NCBI GenBank assembly: GCA_030430345.1
Contig: JAUIFT010000018.1
Span: 1 to 13,831, forward strand
Direction of reading: 5' to 3'
DNA length: 13,831 nt
Source: Calditrichia bacterium
GTDB lineage: Bacteria > Calditrichota > Calditrichia > RBG-13-44-9 > J042
Both the position numbers and the translations under genes were made by a program. Shown here piece after piece: positions 7,210-13,831 of the stretch. The first letter of the stretch is position 1; every line of letters starts with the position of its first letter. The notes under the pieces were generated by a model. That model was not told the origin of the DNA and searched no databases. It saw only the letters and a list, made by a program, of their open reading frames with translations.

Positions 7210-9273
7210 TTGGCCAAGCAAGAAAGATACATGCTGACCAGCGCCCTGCCCTATGCCAATGGTCCGATCCACCTGGGACATCTGGCAGGCGCCTACCTGC
7301 CGGGCGATATTTTTGCCCGTTACTGCCGGTTGAAAGACCGCGACGTTGTTTACATTTGCGGCTCCGATGAGCACGGCGTGCCGATTATGCTTCGTGCCCG
7401 CGATGAAGGCGTGCCACCGCAGGAAATCGTCGATCGTTATCATGCCATTATTGAAGACAGTTTTAAACGCGTGGGTATGACCTTCGATTACTACGGCCGC
7501 ACCTCCTCGAAAGTGCATCACGAGACCAGCCGGGATTTTTTCCGCAACCTCGCCGCGAAAGATGTTTTTGTCACCAAGAAGGACAAGCAGTTATATGATC
7601 CGGAAGCGAAGATGTTTCTCGCCGATCGCTTTATCCGCGGCACCTGCCCGAATTGCAGCTATGAAGATGCCTATGGCGACCAATGCGAAAATTGCGGCAC
7701 CTCGCTCAGTCCGAAGGATCTGATCAATCCGCGCAGCGCAATTACCGACGCGGAGCCGATCGATAAAGAAACCACTCACTGGTATCTCCCTTTGGCGGAT
7801 TTTCAGCCGAAGCTGGAAGCGTGGATCAATGCTCATCCGGAATGGCGCTCTAATGTGATGGGGCAAATCCAGAGCTGGTTTAAGGATGGCTTGCGGGACC
7901 GGGCGGTGACGCGCGATCTCCCCTGGGGCGTGCGCATCCCGGAAGAGATTGCGGAAAGCGCCGACATCGAGCCGGATGGCAAGGTGCTCTACGTCTGGTT
8001 TGACGCGCCGATTGGCTACATCTCCGCCACGCGGGAATGGGCGCAGCAGCAGGGTGATCCGGAAAAGTGGAAACCTTACTGGCAGGACAAGGACAGCAAA
8101 CTGGTGCATTTTATCGGGAAAGACAACATCGTCTTTCACTGCCTGATATTCCCGGCGATGCTGATGGCGCACGGCGATTACGTGCTGCCGGTGAATGTAC
8201 CAGCGAATGAATTCCTCAACCTGGAAGGGAATAAATTTTCCACCAGCCGTAACTATGCGGTTTGGCTGAATGATTATCTCGATTCGCATGATCCGGATTC
8301 GCTCCGCTATGCCCTGGCGAGCAATATGCCGGAAACCCGCGATGCGGATTTTTCCTGGCAGGATTTCCAGGCGCGGCATAATAACGAGCTGGCGGATATT
8401 CTCGGCAATTTCGTTAATCGCACCTTTACCTTTATCAAGAAGTATTTTGATGGTGCCCTGCCCGCACGTGGCAAGCTGGATGATCTCGATCAGGAAATGA
8501 TTGAGAGCATCGCTGAAACCCGGGACGGGGTTGGCTTCTACCTGGATAAATTTCAGTACAAAGAAGCGATTCGCCGCTTTATGGATCTGGCCCGTTTTGC
8601 CAACAAATATTTTAATGATAAAGAACCCTGGAAGACCCGCAAGGATGATCCGGCAACCTGTGCTACGACACTGAATATCTGCGCCCAGGTCACCCATGCC
8701 CTGGCGGTCTTGATGAATCCGTTCATCCCTTTTGCCTCCAACAAACTCTGGCAGATGCTGCAACTGGCAGATACGCCGGAACAGGCATCCTGGGATGCGG
8801 TTGGTGAGTTGCATCTGGCGGATGGCCATCAAATCGGCGAACTGGTTATTCTCTTCCAGAAAATCGATGATGCCGTCATCCAGGCGGAAATCGAGAAGCT
8901 GCAGCAAGCGCTGGCCCCGGCGGAAGAAGAAACACCGGAGCCGGGACTCCCGCAGATCACTTTCGATGAATTCATGAAGGTCGAATTAAAGACCGCAAAA
9001 GTACTCGAAGCAGAAAAGGTCAAAAAGGCGAAGAAATTGTTGAAGTTACAGATCGAAGTCGGCCGGGAGAAACGGCAACTGGTCGCGGGACTGGCAGAAC
9101 ATTATGCCCCGGAAGACCTGGTTGGAAAAACCGTGGTGATCGTCGCCAACCTGAAACCAGCGGTGATTCGTGGCGTTGAATCCCAGGGCATGCTCCTCGC
9201 TGTCGAAGAAGACGGCAAGCTGACCGTTGTTTCCCCGGAAGCAGCGGTCGCCTCCGGGAAGACAGTGCGCTAA
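7210..9273 (+). CDS. metG: Methionyl-tRNA synthetase with C-terminal tRNA-binding domain
   Basis: A 687-residue class Ia synthetase that charges tRNA-Met with methionine using ATP in the cytoplasm. The Rossmann catalytic core begins YMLTSALPYANG and contains HLGH (21-24, the HIGH signature). The connective insertion has a four-Cys zinc knuckle (C146, C149, C159, C162). The KMSKS loop appears as KFSTS (342-346). The alpha-helical anticodon-binding domain follows (about 390-560), and residues about 583-687 form an EMAP/Trbp111-type OB-fold that binds tRNA and promotes dimerisation. The length matches the E. coli-type enzyme with the fused C-domain. The start is a TTG supported by GAGGAA 6 nt upstream. 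It appears monocistronic: the peptidase gene upstream is divergent, and the next gene is 299 bp away behind a palindromic repeat. Confidence 0.97.
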   Translation: MAKQERYMLTSALPYANGPIHLGHLAGAYLPGDIFARYCRLKDRDVVYICGSDEHGVPIMLRARDEGVPPQEIVDRYHAIIEDSFKRVGMTFDYYGRTSSKVHHETSRDFFRNLAAKDVFVTKKDKQLYDPEAKMFLADRFIRGTCPNCSYEDAYGDQCENCGTSLSPKDLINPRSAITDAEPIDKETTHWYLPLADFQPKLEAWINAHPEWRSNVMGQIQSWFKDGLRDRAVTRDLPWGVRIPEEIAESADIEPDGKVLYVWFDAPIGYISATREWAQQQGDPEKWKPYWQDKDSKLVHFIGKDNIVFHCLIFPAMLMAHGDYVLPVNVPANEFLNLEGNKFSTSRNYAVWLNDYLDSHDPDSLRYALASNMPETRDADFSWQDFQARHNNELADILGNFVNRTFTFIKKYFDGALPARGKLDDLDQEMIESIAETRDGVGFYLDKFQYKEAIRRFMDLARFANKYFNDKEPWKTRKDDPATCATTLNICAQVTHALAVLMNPFIPFASNKLWQMLQLADTPEQASWDAVGELHLADGHQIGELVILFQKIDDAVIQAEIEKLQQALAPAEEETPEPGLPQITFDEFMKVELKTAKVLEAEKVKKAKKLLKLQIEVGREKRQLVAGLAEHYAPEDLVGKTVVIVANLKPAVIRGVESQGMLLAVEEDGKLTVVSPEAAVASGKTVR

Positions 9274-9281
9274 CGCGCCCG

Positions 9282-9352
9282 GTTCCGGGTTCAAAGTTCG
9301 GAGTTTAGAGTTTGATTGCTGCATCATTAACTTTGAACTCTGAACCCGGAAC
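9282..9352. repeat. Palindromic repeat just after metG
   Basis: The left arm (9282-9305, beginning GTTCCGGGTTCA) and right arm (9329-9352) are inverted copies with a perfect 12-bp outer part and a few mismatches inside, around a loop of about 23 nt. Its composition of GTTC/GAAC phrases is unrelated to the repeat upstream of metG. It begins 8 bp after the metG stop codon, so it would end up as a 3' stem-loop on the metG transcript. No T-run follows, so it is not a classical terminator. Confidence 0.75.
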
Positions 9353-9509
9353 TCTGAACTTATTTCCCCAAAATTCACAATCCCCATTTTCCCACATCGC
9401 TCACAATAAATCTGCCCGCAAATTCTTATTCTGGAAAGTGTTATTCATATCGCTATTTGAAATTGCAGACCTTATCTCTCATTTCTACTCACCAGAAATT
9501 TTTTGATTC

Positions 9510-9538
9510 TTGCCAAACTACTTTCCTTAGGATAAATT
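9510..9538 (+). promoter_or_regulatory. Candidate promoter for the dehydrogenase-regulator operon
   Basis: TTGCCA (9510-9515, 5/6 of a -35) and TAAATT (9533-9538, 4/6 of a -10) are separated by 17 nt. The implied start near 9545 leaves a leader of about 28 nt before the ATG at 9573. That leader would exclude the TTG at 9546 as a realistic start. Confidence 0.4.
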
Positions 9539-9558
9539 AACCGCCTTGAACAATAAAA

Positions 9559-9564
9559 AAGAGG
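9559..9564 (+). promoter_or_regulatory. Ribosome binding site that fixes the dehydrogenase start
   Basis: AAGAGG lies 8 nt before the ATG at 9573. The longer frame from the TTG at 9546 has no ribosome site and adds nine residues (MNNKKEVGK) not expected in the family. Confidence 0.7.
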
Positions 9565-9572
9565 TTGGCAAA

Positions 9573-10742
9573 ATGAAGAAATTTGAATCTCCTGATTATA
9601 TGGATATTGACGGACTGTTGAGCGATGAAGAAAAAATGATTCGTTCCTCCGTTCGTGAGTGGGTAGACGCGAGAATAATGCCCGTCATTGAAAAATCTTA
9701 TCAAAGCGCCACTTTTCCCAGAGAATTGATCAGCGAAATGGCTGAACTGGGGCTGTATGGTGCGAATCTTCCGGAAAAATACGGTTGTGCCGGCGTCAAC
9801 AACGTCGCATACGGACTGATGATGCAGGAACTGGAACGCGGCGACAGCGGCATTCGCAGTTTCGCTTCCGTGCAGGGCGCGCTGGTGATGTATCCGATCT
9901 TTGCTTATGGCACCGAAAAGCAGCGGCAACACTGGCTGCCGAAGATGGCCTCCGGCGAAAAAATCGGCTGCTTTGGATTGACCGAACCCGATCACGGTTC
10001 CGATCCCGGTGGCATGAAAACCACCGCGGTAAAGGATGGCGACAGCTACATCCTCAACGGCGCGAAGATGTGGATTACCAATGGCACGATTGCAGACGTT
10101 GCAGTTGTATGGGGCAAGCTCGACGGCGTGGTTCGCGGCTTCCTGGTCGAAAAGGGTACACCAGGATTTTCCGCACCGGAGATGCACGATAAGCACTCTT
10201 TACGCGCATCGATTACATCCGAGCTGATCCTCCAGGATTGCCGAATTCCCGCAGAAAACCTGCTCCCGGAATCCGGCGGCTTGAAGTCACCGCTCGGTTG
10301 CCTTACCCAGGCGCGTTATGGTATTTCCTGGGGTGTTATCGGGGCTGCAATGGCTTGTTATGATGAAGCATTGAATTATGCAAAAACCCGTATCCAGTTT
10401 GATAAACCGATTGCTTCTTTTCAATTGGTCCAACAGAAACTGGTTTACATGGTCAACGAAATTACCAAGATGCAATTGCTCTCCCTGCAATTGGGTCGCT
10501 TGAAAGACGACAAGAAGTTCAAATTTACTCAAGTGTCTATGGCAAAACGGAATAATGTTTACCATTCGCTGGAAATTGCCCGTCAGGCCAGAGACATCCT
10601 GGGCGCAAACGGTATTACGGCAGAATACCAGAGCATGCGTCACATGTGCAACCTGGAAACCGTGAAAACCTACGAAGGTACTCATGATATCCACACATTG
10701 ATCATCGGCTCGGACATTACCGGTATTCCTGCCTTCAGCTAA
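9573..10742 (+). CDS. Glutaryl-CoA dehydrogenase-like acyl-CoA dehydrogenase
   Basis: A 389-residue FAD enzyme of the acyl-CoA dehydrogenase family; length and motifs match glutaryl-CoA dehydrogenase, which oxidises glutaryl-CoA (from lysine, tryptophan or benzoyl-CoA breakdown) to crotonyl-CoA and CO2. Visible motifs are the FAD/substrate signature CFGLTEPDHGSDPGGM (133-148), WITN (167-170), ARYGISWGVIGA (247-258), the FAD-binding RQARDILGANGI (337-348) and C-terminal TYEGTHDIH (366-374) with catalytic base E368. The substrate carboxylate-binding Arg corresponds to R95 in ERGDSGIRS. From memory, decarboxylating enzymes need Glu, Arg and Tyr equivalents of human E87, R94 and Y369; here these are E88, R95 and Y367, so decarboxylation is likely. 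It is cytoplasmic and needs electron-transferring flavoprotein, not encoded nearby. It is followed 25 bp later by the response regulator, probably in one operon. Non-glutaryl substrates cannot be excluded. Confidence 0.88.
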   Translation: MKKFESPDYMDIDGLLSDEEKMIRSSVREWVDARIMPVIEKSYQSATFPRELISEMAELGLYGANLPEKYGCAGVNNVAYGLMMQELERGDSGIRSFASVQGALVMYPIFAYGTEKQRQHWLPKMASGEKIGCFGLTEPDHGSDPGGMKTTAVKDGDSYILNGAKMWITNGTIADVAVVWGKLDGVVRGFLVEKGTPGFSAPEMHDKHSLRASITSELILQDCRIPAENLLPESGGLKSPLGCLTQARYGISWGVIGAAMACYDEALNYAKTRIQFDKPIASFQLVQQKLVYMVNEITKMQLLSLQLGRLKDDKKFKFTQVSMAKRNNVYHSLEIARQARDILGANGITAEYQSMRHMCNLETVKTYEGTHDIHTLIIGSDITGIPAFS

Positions 10743-10767
10743 ACTTTCGGCTAAAAGGAAGGTAGTT

Positions 10768-11799
10768 ATGTCAAGGAAGAAGACGATTTTAATCATTGAA
10801 GATGATATTCAATACGGTGAAATATTAAAGGATGCGTTGCAACACTTCGGTTATGAAACGCATCTGGCCTATTCCGCCACCGGCGGGATGGATATTATCC
10901 GTAAATGCAAGCTGGATCTGATTATCAGCGACATCAATATGCCCAGCACTAACGGCATCCAGCTCGCAGAAAAACTAATGAAGATGTACCTGGATATTCC
11001 GCTGATCCTCATCACCGGCCTCGATGATCTCAACCTGATCAAACGGGCGCTGGAACTGGGCGTCAGCGATTATCTGGTGAAACCGATCAAACTTGATGAG
11101 CTGCCGGTGGTGCTCGAAAAGAGTTTCGAGCGCAACCGGCTGGTTTCCAAGCAACTGCAGGAAAATAAGGCAGAAACCCTGCTGAAGGCCCTGAAAGCCC
11201 TGATGCGCGCGCTCGATGCCAAAGATCATTACACCTGCGGTCACTCCCACCGGGTCGCTGCCCTGGCGATGCTAATGGCCGAAGTGCTTGGCCTGGACGC
11301 CGAACAGAAATATACCCTGCACCTTGGCGCTTACCTTCACGACATCGGTAAAATTGGTATGCCGGACGGCATCCTGAAAAAATCGGAAAGCCTGGAAGAT
11401 TTCGAATATGATATCGCGAAAGATCACCCGGTGATTGGCAGTGATATTATTGGCGAGATCAACGAACTCTCTGAGGTCGCTTCGATTGTCCGCCATCATC
11501 ACGAACGCTTTGACGGCACCGGCTATCCGGATGGATTGAAGGGAGAAGCGATTCCCTTCTTTGCCCGCATTCTTTCCATTGTCGATTGCTATGAAGCATT
11601 GGTGTCCGACCGGGTTTACCGCAAGGGGCATAGCAAGAAAGATGCGCTGGCAATGCTGGAAAAAGATGCCGGCACTCACTTCGATCCGGAGCTGGTAAAA
11701 ATCTTTGCCCAGGCGATGAACAGCGGCCTGGCAAACAGCGTCATTCGTGAATTCGGCGAATCCGATCTCTACGAAATTTCCGAGGAAGAATCCTTCTGA
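10768..11799 (+). CDS. Response regulator with REC and HD-GYP domains
   Basis: A 343-residue RpfG-like output protein, predicted to hydrolyse cyclic-di-GMP when phosphorylated. The receiver domain (5-120) has the acidic cluster E11-D12-D13, phosphoacceptor D55 in IISDINMP, T83 in LITG and K105 in YLVKP. A short helical linker (about 121-150) leads to the HD-GYP domain (about 155-315), with HSHR (159-162), the HD pair H191-D192 in YLHDIGKIGMP, H220 in KDHP, H243-H245 in VRHHHER and the GYP motif in FDGTGYPDG (248-256). All expected metal-site residues appear intact, so it should be catalytically competent. The ATG has AGGAAGG at 5-nt spacing. It is downstream of the dehydrogenase in the same orientation and ends before a strong terminator. 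No partner kinase is adjacent on this strand. Confidence 0.93.
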   Translation: MSRKKTILIIEDDIQYGEILKDALQHFGYETHLAYSATGGMDIIRKCKLDLIISDINMPSTNGIQLAEKLMKMYLDIPLILITGLDDLNLIKRALELGVSDYLVKPIKLDELPVVLEKSFERNRLVSKQLQENKAETLLKALKALMRALDAKDHYTCGHSHRVAALAMLMAEVLGLDAEQKYTLHLGAYLHDIGKIGMPDGILKKSESLEDFEYDIAKDHPVIGSDIIGEINELSEVASIVRHHHERFDGTGYPDGLKGEAIPFFARILSIVDCYEALVSDRVYRKGHSKKDALAMLEKDAGTHFDPELVKIFAQAMNSGLANSVIREFGESDLYEISEEESF

Positions 11800-11843
11800 T
11801 AAACACAACATTTTGCACAGGACATGATAATGTCTGAAAGATC

Positions 11844-11879
11844 ATCCCCGGCAGTTTTCTGTCGGGGATTTCTTTTTTA
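11844..11879 (+). terminator. Intrinsic terminator of the dehydrogenase-regulator operon
   Basis: An 11-bp stem (11844-11854 with 11859-11869, one G-T wobble) is built from ATCCCCGGCAG and its complement around a TTTT loop, and is followed by TTCTTTTTT. This is a strong rho-independent terminator on the plus strand. The minus strand lacks a matching T-run after the stem, so it does not obviously serve the permease. Confidence 0.92.
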
Positions 11880-11913
11880 TATCGAATGCGATGTTGCTAC
11901 TTCGGATCCGGTT

Positions 11914-11948
11914 TCCATTCATTCTGAGCTTGTCGAAGAGTGAATGGA
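11914..11948. repeat. Short palindromic repeat between convergent genes
   Basis: TCCATTCA (11914-11921) and TGAATGGA (11941-11948) are perfect 8-bp arms around a 19-nt loop containing CTGAGCTTGTCGAAGA. I recall the phrase as part of a dispersed intergenic repeat in many bacterial genomes; I did not search. It lies 16 bp from the permease stop codon and could form a 3' stem-loop on that transcript. Confidence 0.65.
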
Positions 11949-11963
11949 GGTTGGTTTCTTGAT

Positions 11964-13286
11964 TTATAGAAATGCGTAGCGCAGGATGAATAGCACTGCA
12001 AAAATGGAAATCAACAGCGGCACTTCTTTTAGCTTGCCTTGCACGGCTTTCAGTACAGTAAAAGCGATAAAGCCAAAGGCAATGCCTTCGGTAATGCTAA
12101 AAGTCAACGGCATCATAATGATGGTTAGAAAGGCTGGAATTGCTTCACTGAAATCGTCCCAGGCAATAAAGCGCACGCTTTTCATCATGTAGCAGCCAAC
12201 CACGATCAAGGCTGGTGCGATAATCGGATATAAGCGCACCCCTTCGCTGATTTCAATGCCGCCTCCGATCATCTCCAGCAGCGGGGAAAAGAAGAGCGCC
12301 AACAGAAAGAGGATGCCGGTGATGATACTGGCAAAGCCGGTGCGCGCCCCACTGGAAACGCCGGCGGAACTTTCCACATAGCTGGTCACCGTGGTGGTGC
12401 CGAGCAAAGTGCCGACAATGGTAGCGACCGCATCTGCGAGCAGCGCCTGACGGGCCCGCGGCAATTTTCCGTCTTCCTTAATAAAACCGGCTTCCTGAGA
12501 AATCCCCACCAGCGTCCCTACAGTGTCGAACATATCAAGGAAGAAAAAAACGAAAATGATCGAGAGCATCCCGGTTTGTAATGCACCGGGGACTTCCAGT
12601 TGGAATAGCGTCGGGGAGACGGCAGGAATTGCACCAACAATGCCGTAGTATTCGACCATTCCGAAAAACAATCCGGCAATCATCGTTGCGACAATACCAA
12701 TGAGAATTGCCGCAGGAATATTTAGCACTAAGAGCACGGTAATGATGATCAGTCCAAATATAGACAGAATGACCGGCGGGGATGAGAGCTCTCCCAAACC
12801 GACTAGTGTGCCGGGGTTATCAACGACGATGCCGCTCCACTGCAGACCAATCATGGCAATCAGCAGCCCGATGCCCACGGCAATACCACTGCGCAGCGAC
12901 GCCGGCAGGGCATTCACCAGCTTTTCCCGTAACCCGAAAAAAGCGAGGATAATAAATAAAGTGCCGGAGATAAAGATCGCCCCCAACGCCTGTTGCCAGC
13001 TGTATCCAAGAGTTAGCACAACCACAAAGCTGAAGAAAAAATTATGGCCCATTCCCGGGGCGAGCGCAATTGGATAGTTAGCTAGCAATCCCATCAACAA
13101 AGTTCCGACAGCGCTGGCGATACAGGTAGCGACAAATACCGCTCCCCCGTCCATCCCGGCGGCGGACAGCACCACCGGCTGCACAAAAATGATATACGCC
13201 ATGGTCATGAAAGTGGTAAGGCCACCGGTCACTTCCTGGCGAATTGTCGTATTATTTTCCCGAAGTCGAAAGTATTTTTCCAGCAA
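11964..13286 (-). CDS. AzgA-type NCS2 purine permease
   Basis: A 440-residue, highly hydrophobic inner-membrane transporter of about 14 segments, of the nucleobase-cation symporter 2 family, AzgA/GhxP-like branch (adenine, guanine or hypoxanthine uptake with protons). Diagnostic segments are the N-terminal EVTGGLTTFMTMAYIIFVQP (18-37), GMGHNFFFSF (78-87, corresponding to the usual GMG-N-A/F-F motif), FFFLDMFDTVGTLVGI (257-272) and TTTVTSYVESSAGVSSGARTG (about 308-328), which carry the family's substrate-binding residues. The length is typical. The start is a TTG preceded by AAAGGGG at 6-nt spacing. It is convergent with the response-regulator operon and separated from it by a terminator and a palindrome. 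No purine-riboswitch-like fold is apparent in the upstream 300 bp. Specificity among purines cannot be decided from sequence alone. Confidence 0.93.
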   Translation of the reverse strand: MLEKYFRLRENNTTIRQEVTGGLTTFMTMAYIIFVQPVVLSAAGMDGGAVFVATCIASAVGTLLMGLLANYPIALAPGMGHNFFFSFVVVLTLGYSWQQALGAIFISGTLFIILAFFGLREKLVNALPASLRSGIAVGIGLLIAMIGLQWSGIVVDNPGTLVGLGELSSPPVILSIFGLIIITVLLVLNIPAAILIGIVATMIAGLFFGMVEYYGIVGAIPAVSPTLFQLEVPGALQTGMLSIIFVFFFLDMFDTVGTLVGISQEAGFIKEDGKLPRARQALLADAVATIVGTLLGTTTVTSYVESSAGVSSGARTGFASIITGILFLLALFFSPLLEMIGGGIEISEGVRLYPIIAPALIVVGCYMMKSVRFIAWDDFSEAIPAFLTIIMMPLTFSITEGIAFGFIAFTVLKAVQGKLKEVPLLISIFAVLFILRYAFL

Positions 13287-13292
13287 GACACG

Positions 13293-13299
13293 CCCCTTT
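13293..13299 (-). promoter_or_regulatory. Ribosome binding site for the TTG-started permease
   Basis: AAAGGGG on the minus strand lies 6 nt upstream of the TTG at 13286. No in-frame ATG near the conserved N-terminus competes with it, so the TTG start is well supported. Confidence 0.65.
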
Positions 13300-13352
13300 C
13301 AAAAAAGAAAAATAATCGTTTCCGGGAAAAGATCAAAATGAGGAAAAGACTT

Positions 13353-13412
13353 GTAGCTGGTTGCTAATGCCTAGTTGCTAGTGAATGGTCACTGAATACT
13401 GTTGCCGGCAAC
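13353..13412. repeat. Degenerate repeat cluster upstream of the permease
   Basis: Two near-identical 10-mers (CTGGTTGCTA at 13357-13366 and CTAGTTGCTA at 13371-13380) are followed by a small hairpin (AGTGA 13380-13384, TCACT 13389-13393) and a perfect 12-bp palindrome GTTGCCGGCAAC (13401-13412). The cluster may be another dispersed intergenic repeat. The palindrome could also be a dimeric regulator site for the permease, but no second copy exists in the window. Confidence 0.45.
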
Positions 13413-13454
13413 TAAATTGTGGGGTAGCGTTAAACATTTAGTACTATTTGACCT

Positions 13455-13542
13455 GTCATTGCGATCCCGGCTGCCGGGAGAAGCAATCCCGGAAGTTGCA
13501 TCCACAGAGAGATCGCCACGTCGCTGCACTCCTCGCGATGAC
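13455..13542. repeat. GTCATTGCGA-type palindromic repeat
   Basis: The ends GTCATTGCGA (13455-13464) and TCGCGATGAC (13533-13542) are inverted copies with one mismatch. Next to the left arm is a perfect hairpin, TCCCGG-CTG-CCGGGA (13465-13479), and the interior contains AAGCAATC and the GATCGCCACGTCGCTGC phrase. From memory this belongs to a widely distributed intergenic repeat of the form GTCATTGCGAG...CTCGCAATGAC. It sits between the kinase stop and the permease start. Confidence 0.8.
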
Positions 13543-13591
13543 ACCTTATAGTATTACTTCTTTAACCAATTTTTGAATTGTTATATCAATC

Positions 13592-13831
13592 TCACTTCCG
13601 CTCCGGCAACTCATTAAGGATAATCCGAAACGTCGATCCCTCGCCGGCTTGTGAGCTTTTCAAAATCAATTTGCCACCATGATATTCTTCGATAATTCGT
13701 TTTGCCAGACTGAGCCCTAATCCCCACCCCCGCTTTTTGGTACTAAAACCGGGATTAAAGATATTCTTTTTATGGGCTTTCTCAATCCCTTTGCCAGTAT
13801 CGGAAACATCGATATAAATTTGCTGGTTATG
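13592..13831 (-). CDS. Sensor histidine kinase, C-terminal ATPase end
   Basis: The last 79 codons plus stop of a gene that continues past the right edge. The visible part is the end of a HATPase_c domain: G1 box VSDTGKGI (residues 9-16 of the fragment), F box NIFNPGFSTKK (24-34), G2 box GWGLGLSLAKRI and G3 box GEGSTFRI near the C-terminus, then a short tail ending at the stop. The ATP lid and glycine boxes are intact, so the kinase domain is probably functional. The sensor part, dimerisation helix and phospho-His lie outside the window, so the input signal is unknown. It could in principle be a hybrid or NtrB-like kinase, but it ends right after the ATPase domain with no receiver fused. It is transcribed toward the permease with a 305-bp gap filled by repeats. 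Confidence 0.93.
   Translation of the reverse strand, partial: HNQQIYIDVSDTGKGIEKAHKKNIFNPGFSTKKRGWGLGLSLAKRIIEEYHGGKLILKSSQAGEGSTFRIILNELPERK

Noticed and set aside
7591..8907. 438-codon minus-strand open frame opposite metG
   Set aside because: It is the complement of the unmistakable metG coding sequence; long antisense frames are common opposite GC-richer genes, and its composition fits no domain.
11821..11834. Small hairpin GACAT-GATA-ATGTC before the terminator
   Set aside because: A 5-bp stem is expected by chance at this length, and it has no evident role beside the strong terminator.
13287..13460. Purine riboswitch ahead of the permease
   Set aside because: I looked for the three-way junction pattern and its conserved loop residues; the region is instead short repeats and an AT-rich leader.

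Overview
The window comes from a Gram-negative bacterial chromosome of moderate GC content, with more AT-rich gaps between genes. The evidence for a Gram-negative cell is two lipoproteins with N-terminal lipoboxes, a membrane-anchored phosphatase with an extracytoplasmic catalytic domain, a Bacteroidota/gammaproteobacterial-like methionyl-tRNA synthetase, and ordinary Shine-Dalgarno sites. Long spacers carrying several unrelated palindromic repeats, together with TTG starts, suggest an uncultured environmental lineage. Calditrichota or KSB1-like bacteria of the FCB group would fit, but no marker gene fixes this and I hold it at low confidence. Everything looks chromosomal; I see no phage, plasmid, defence, CRISPR, rRNA or tRNA genes.

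Layout, left to right. (1) 1-380, minus: the N-terminal part of a multi-pass membrane protein of unknown function that runs off the left edge, with a good promoter just upstream. (2) 381-736: a divergent, AT-rich spacer. (3) 737-2855, plus: a class I SAM methyltransferase overlapping a membrane-anchored alkaline phosphatase, presumably one transcript. (4) 2905-6912, minus: two tandem paralogous M61-type metallopeptidase lipoproteins with C-terminal PDZ-like domains. The gap between them (4717-5094) holds a palindromic repeat that has been interrupted by a 129-bp MITE-like element with 15-bp inverted ends and a 9-bp target duplication. (5) 7210-9273, plus: methionyl-tRNA synthetase, divergent from the peptidase pair; palindromic repeats lie before and after it. 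(6) 9573-11799, plus: a glutaryl-CoA dehydrogenase-like flavoenzyme followed 25 bp later by a REC/HD-GYP response regulator, closed by a strong intrinsic terminator at 11844-11879. (7) 11964-13286, minus: an AzgA-type NCS2 purine permease. (8) 13592-13831, minus: the C-terminal ATPase end of a sensor histidine kinase running off the right edge.

The genes do not form a single pathway. Metabolic links are local: the dehydrogenase belongs to lysine/tryptophan/benzoate degradation through glutaryl-CoA, the permease to purine salvage, and the phosphatase to phosphate-ester scavenging. The response regulator is a likely cyclic-di-GMP phosphodiesterase with no kinase beside it; the kinase fragment at the right edge is on the other strand and is not an obvious partner.

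I did not find a convincing undescribed multi-gene system. The most distinctive features are the nested MITE insertion, the tandem M61 lipoproteins whose active-site-proximal motif has diverged, and the way most long spacers carry a palindromic repeat of a different family.
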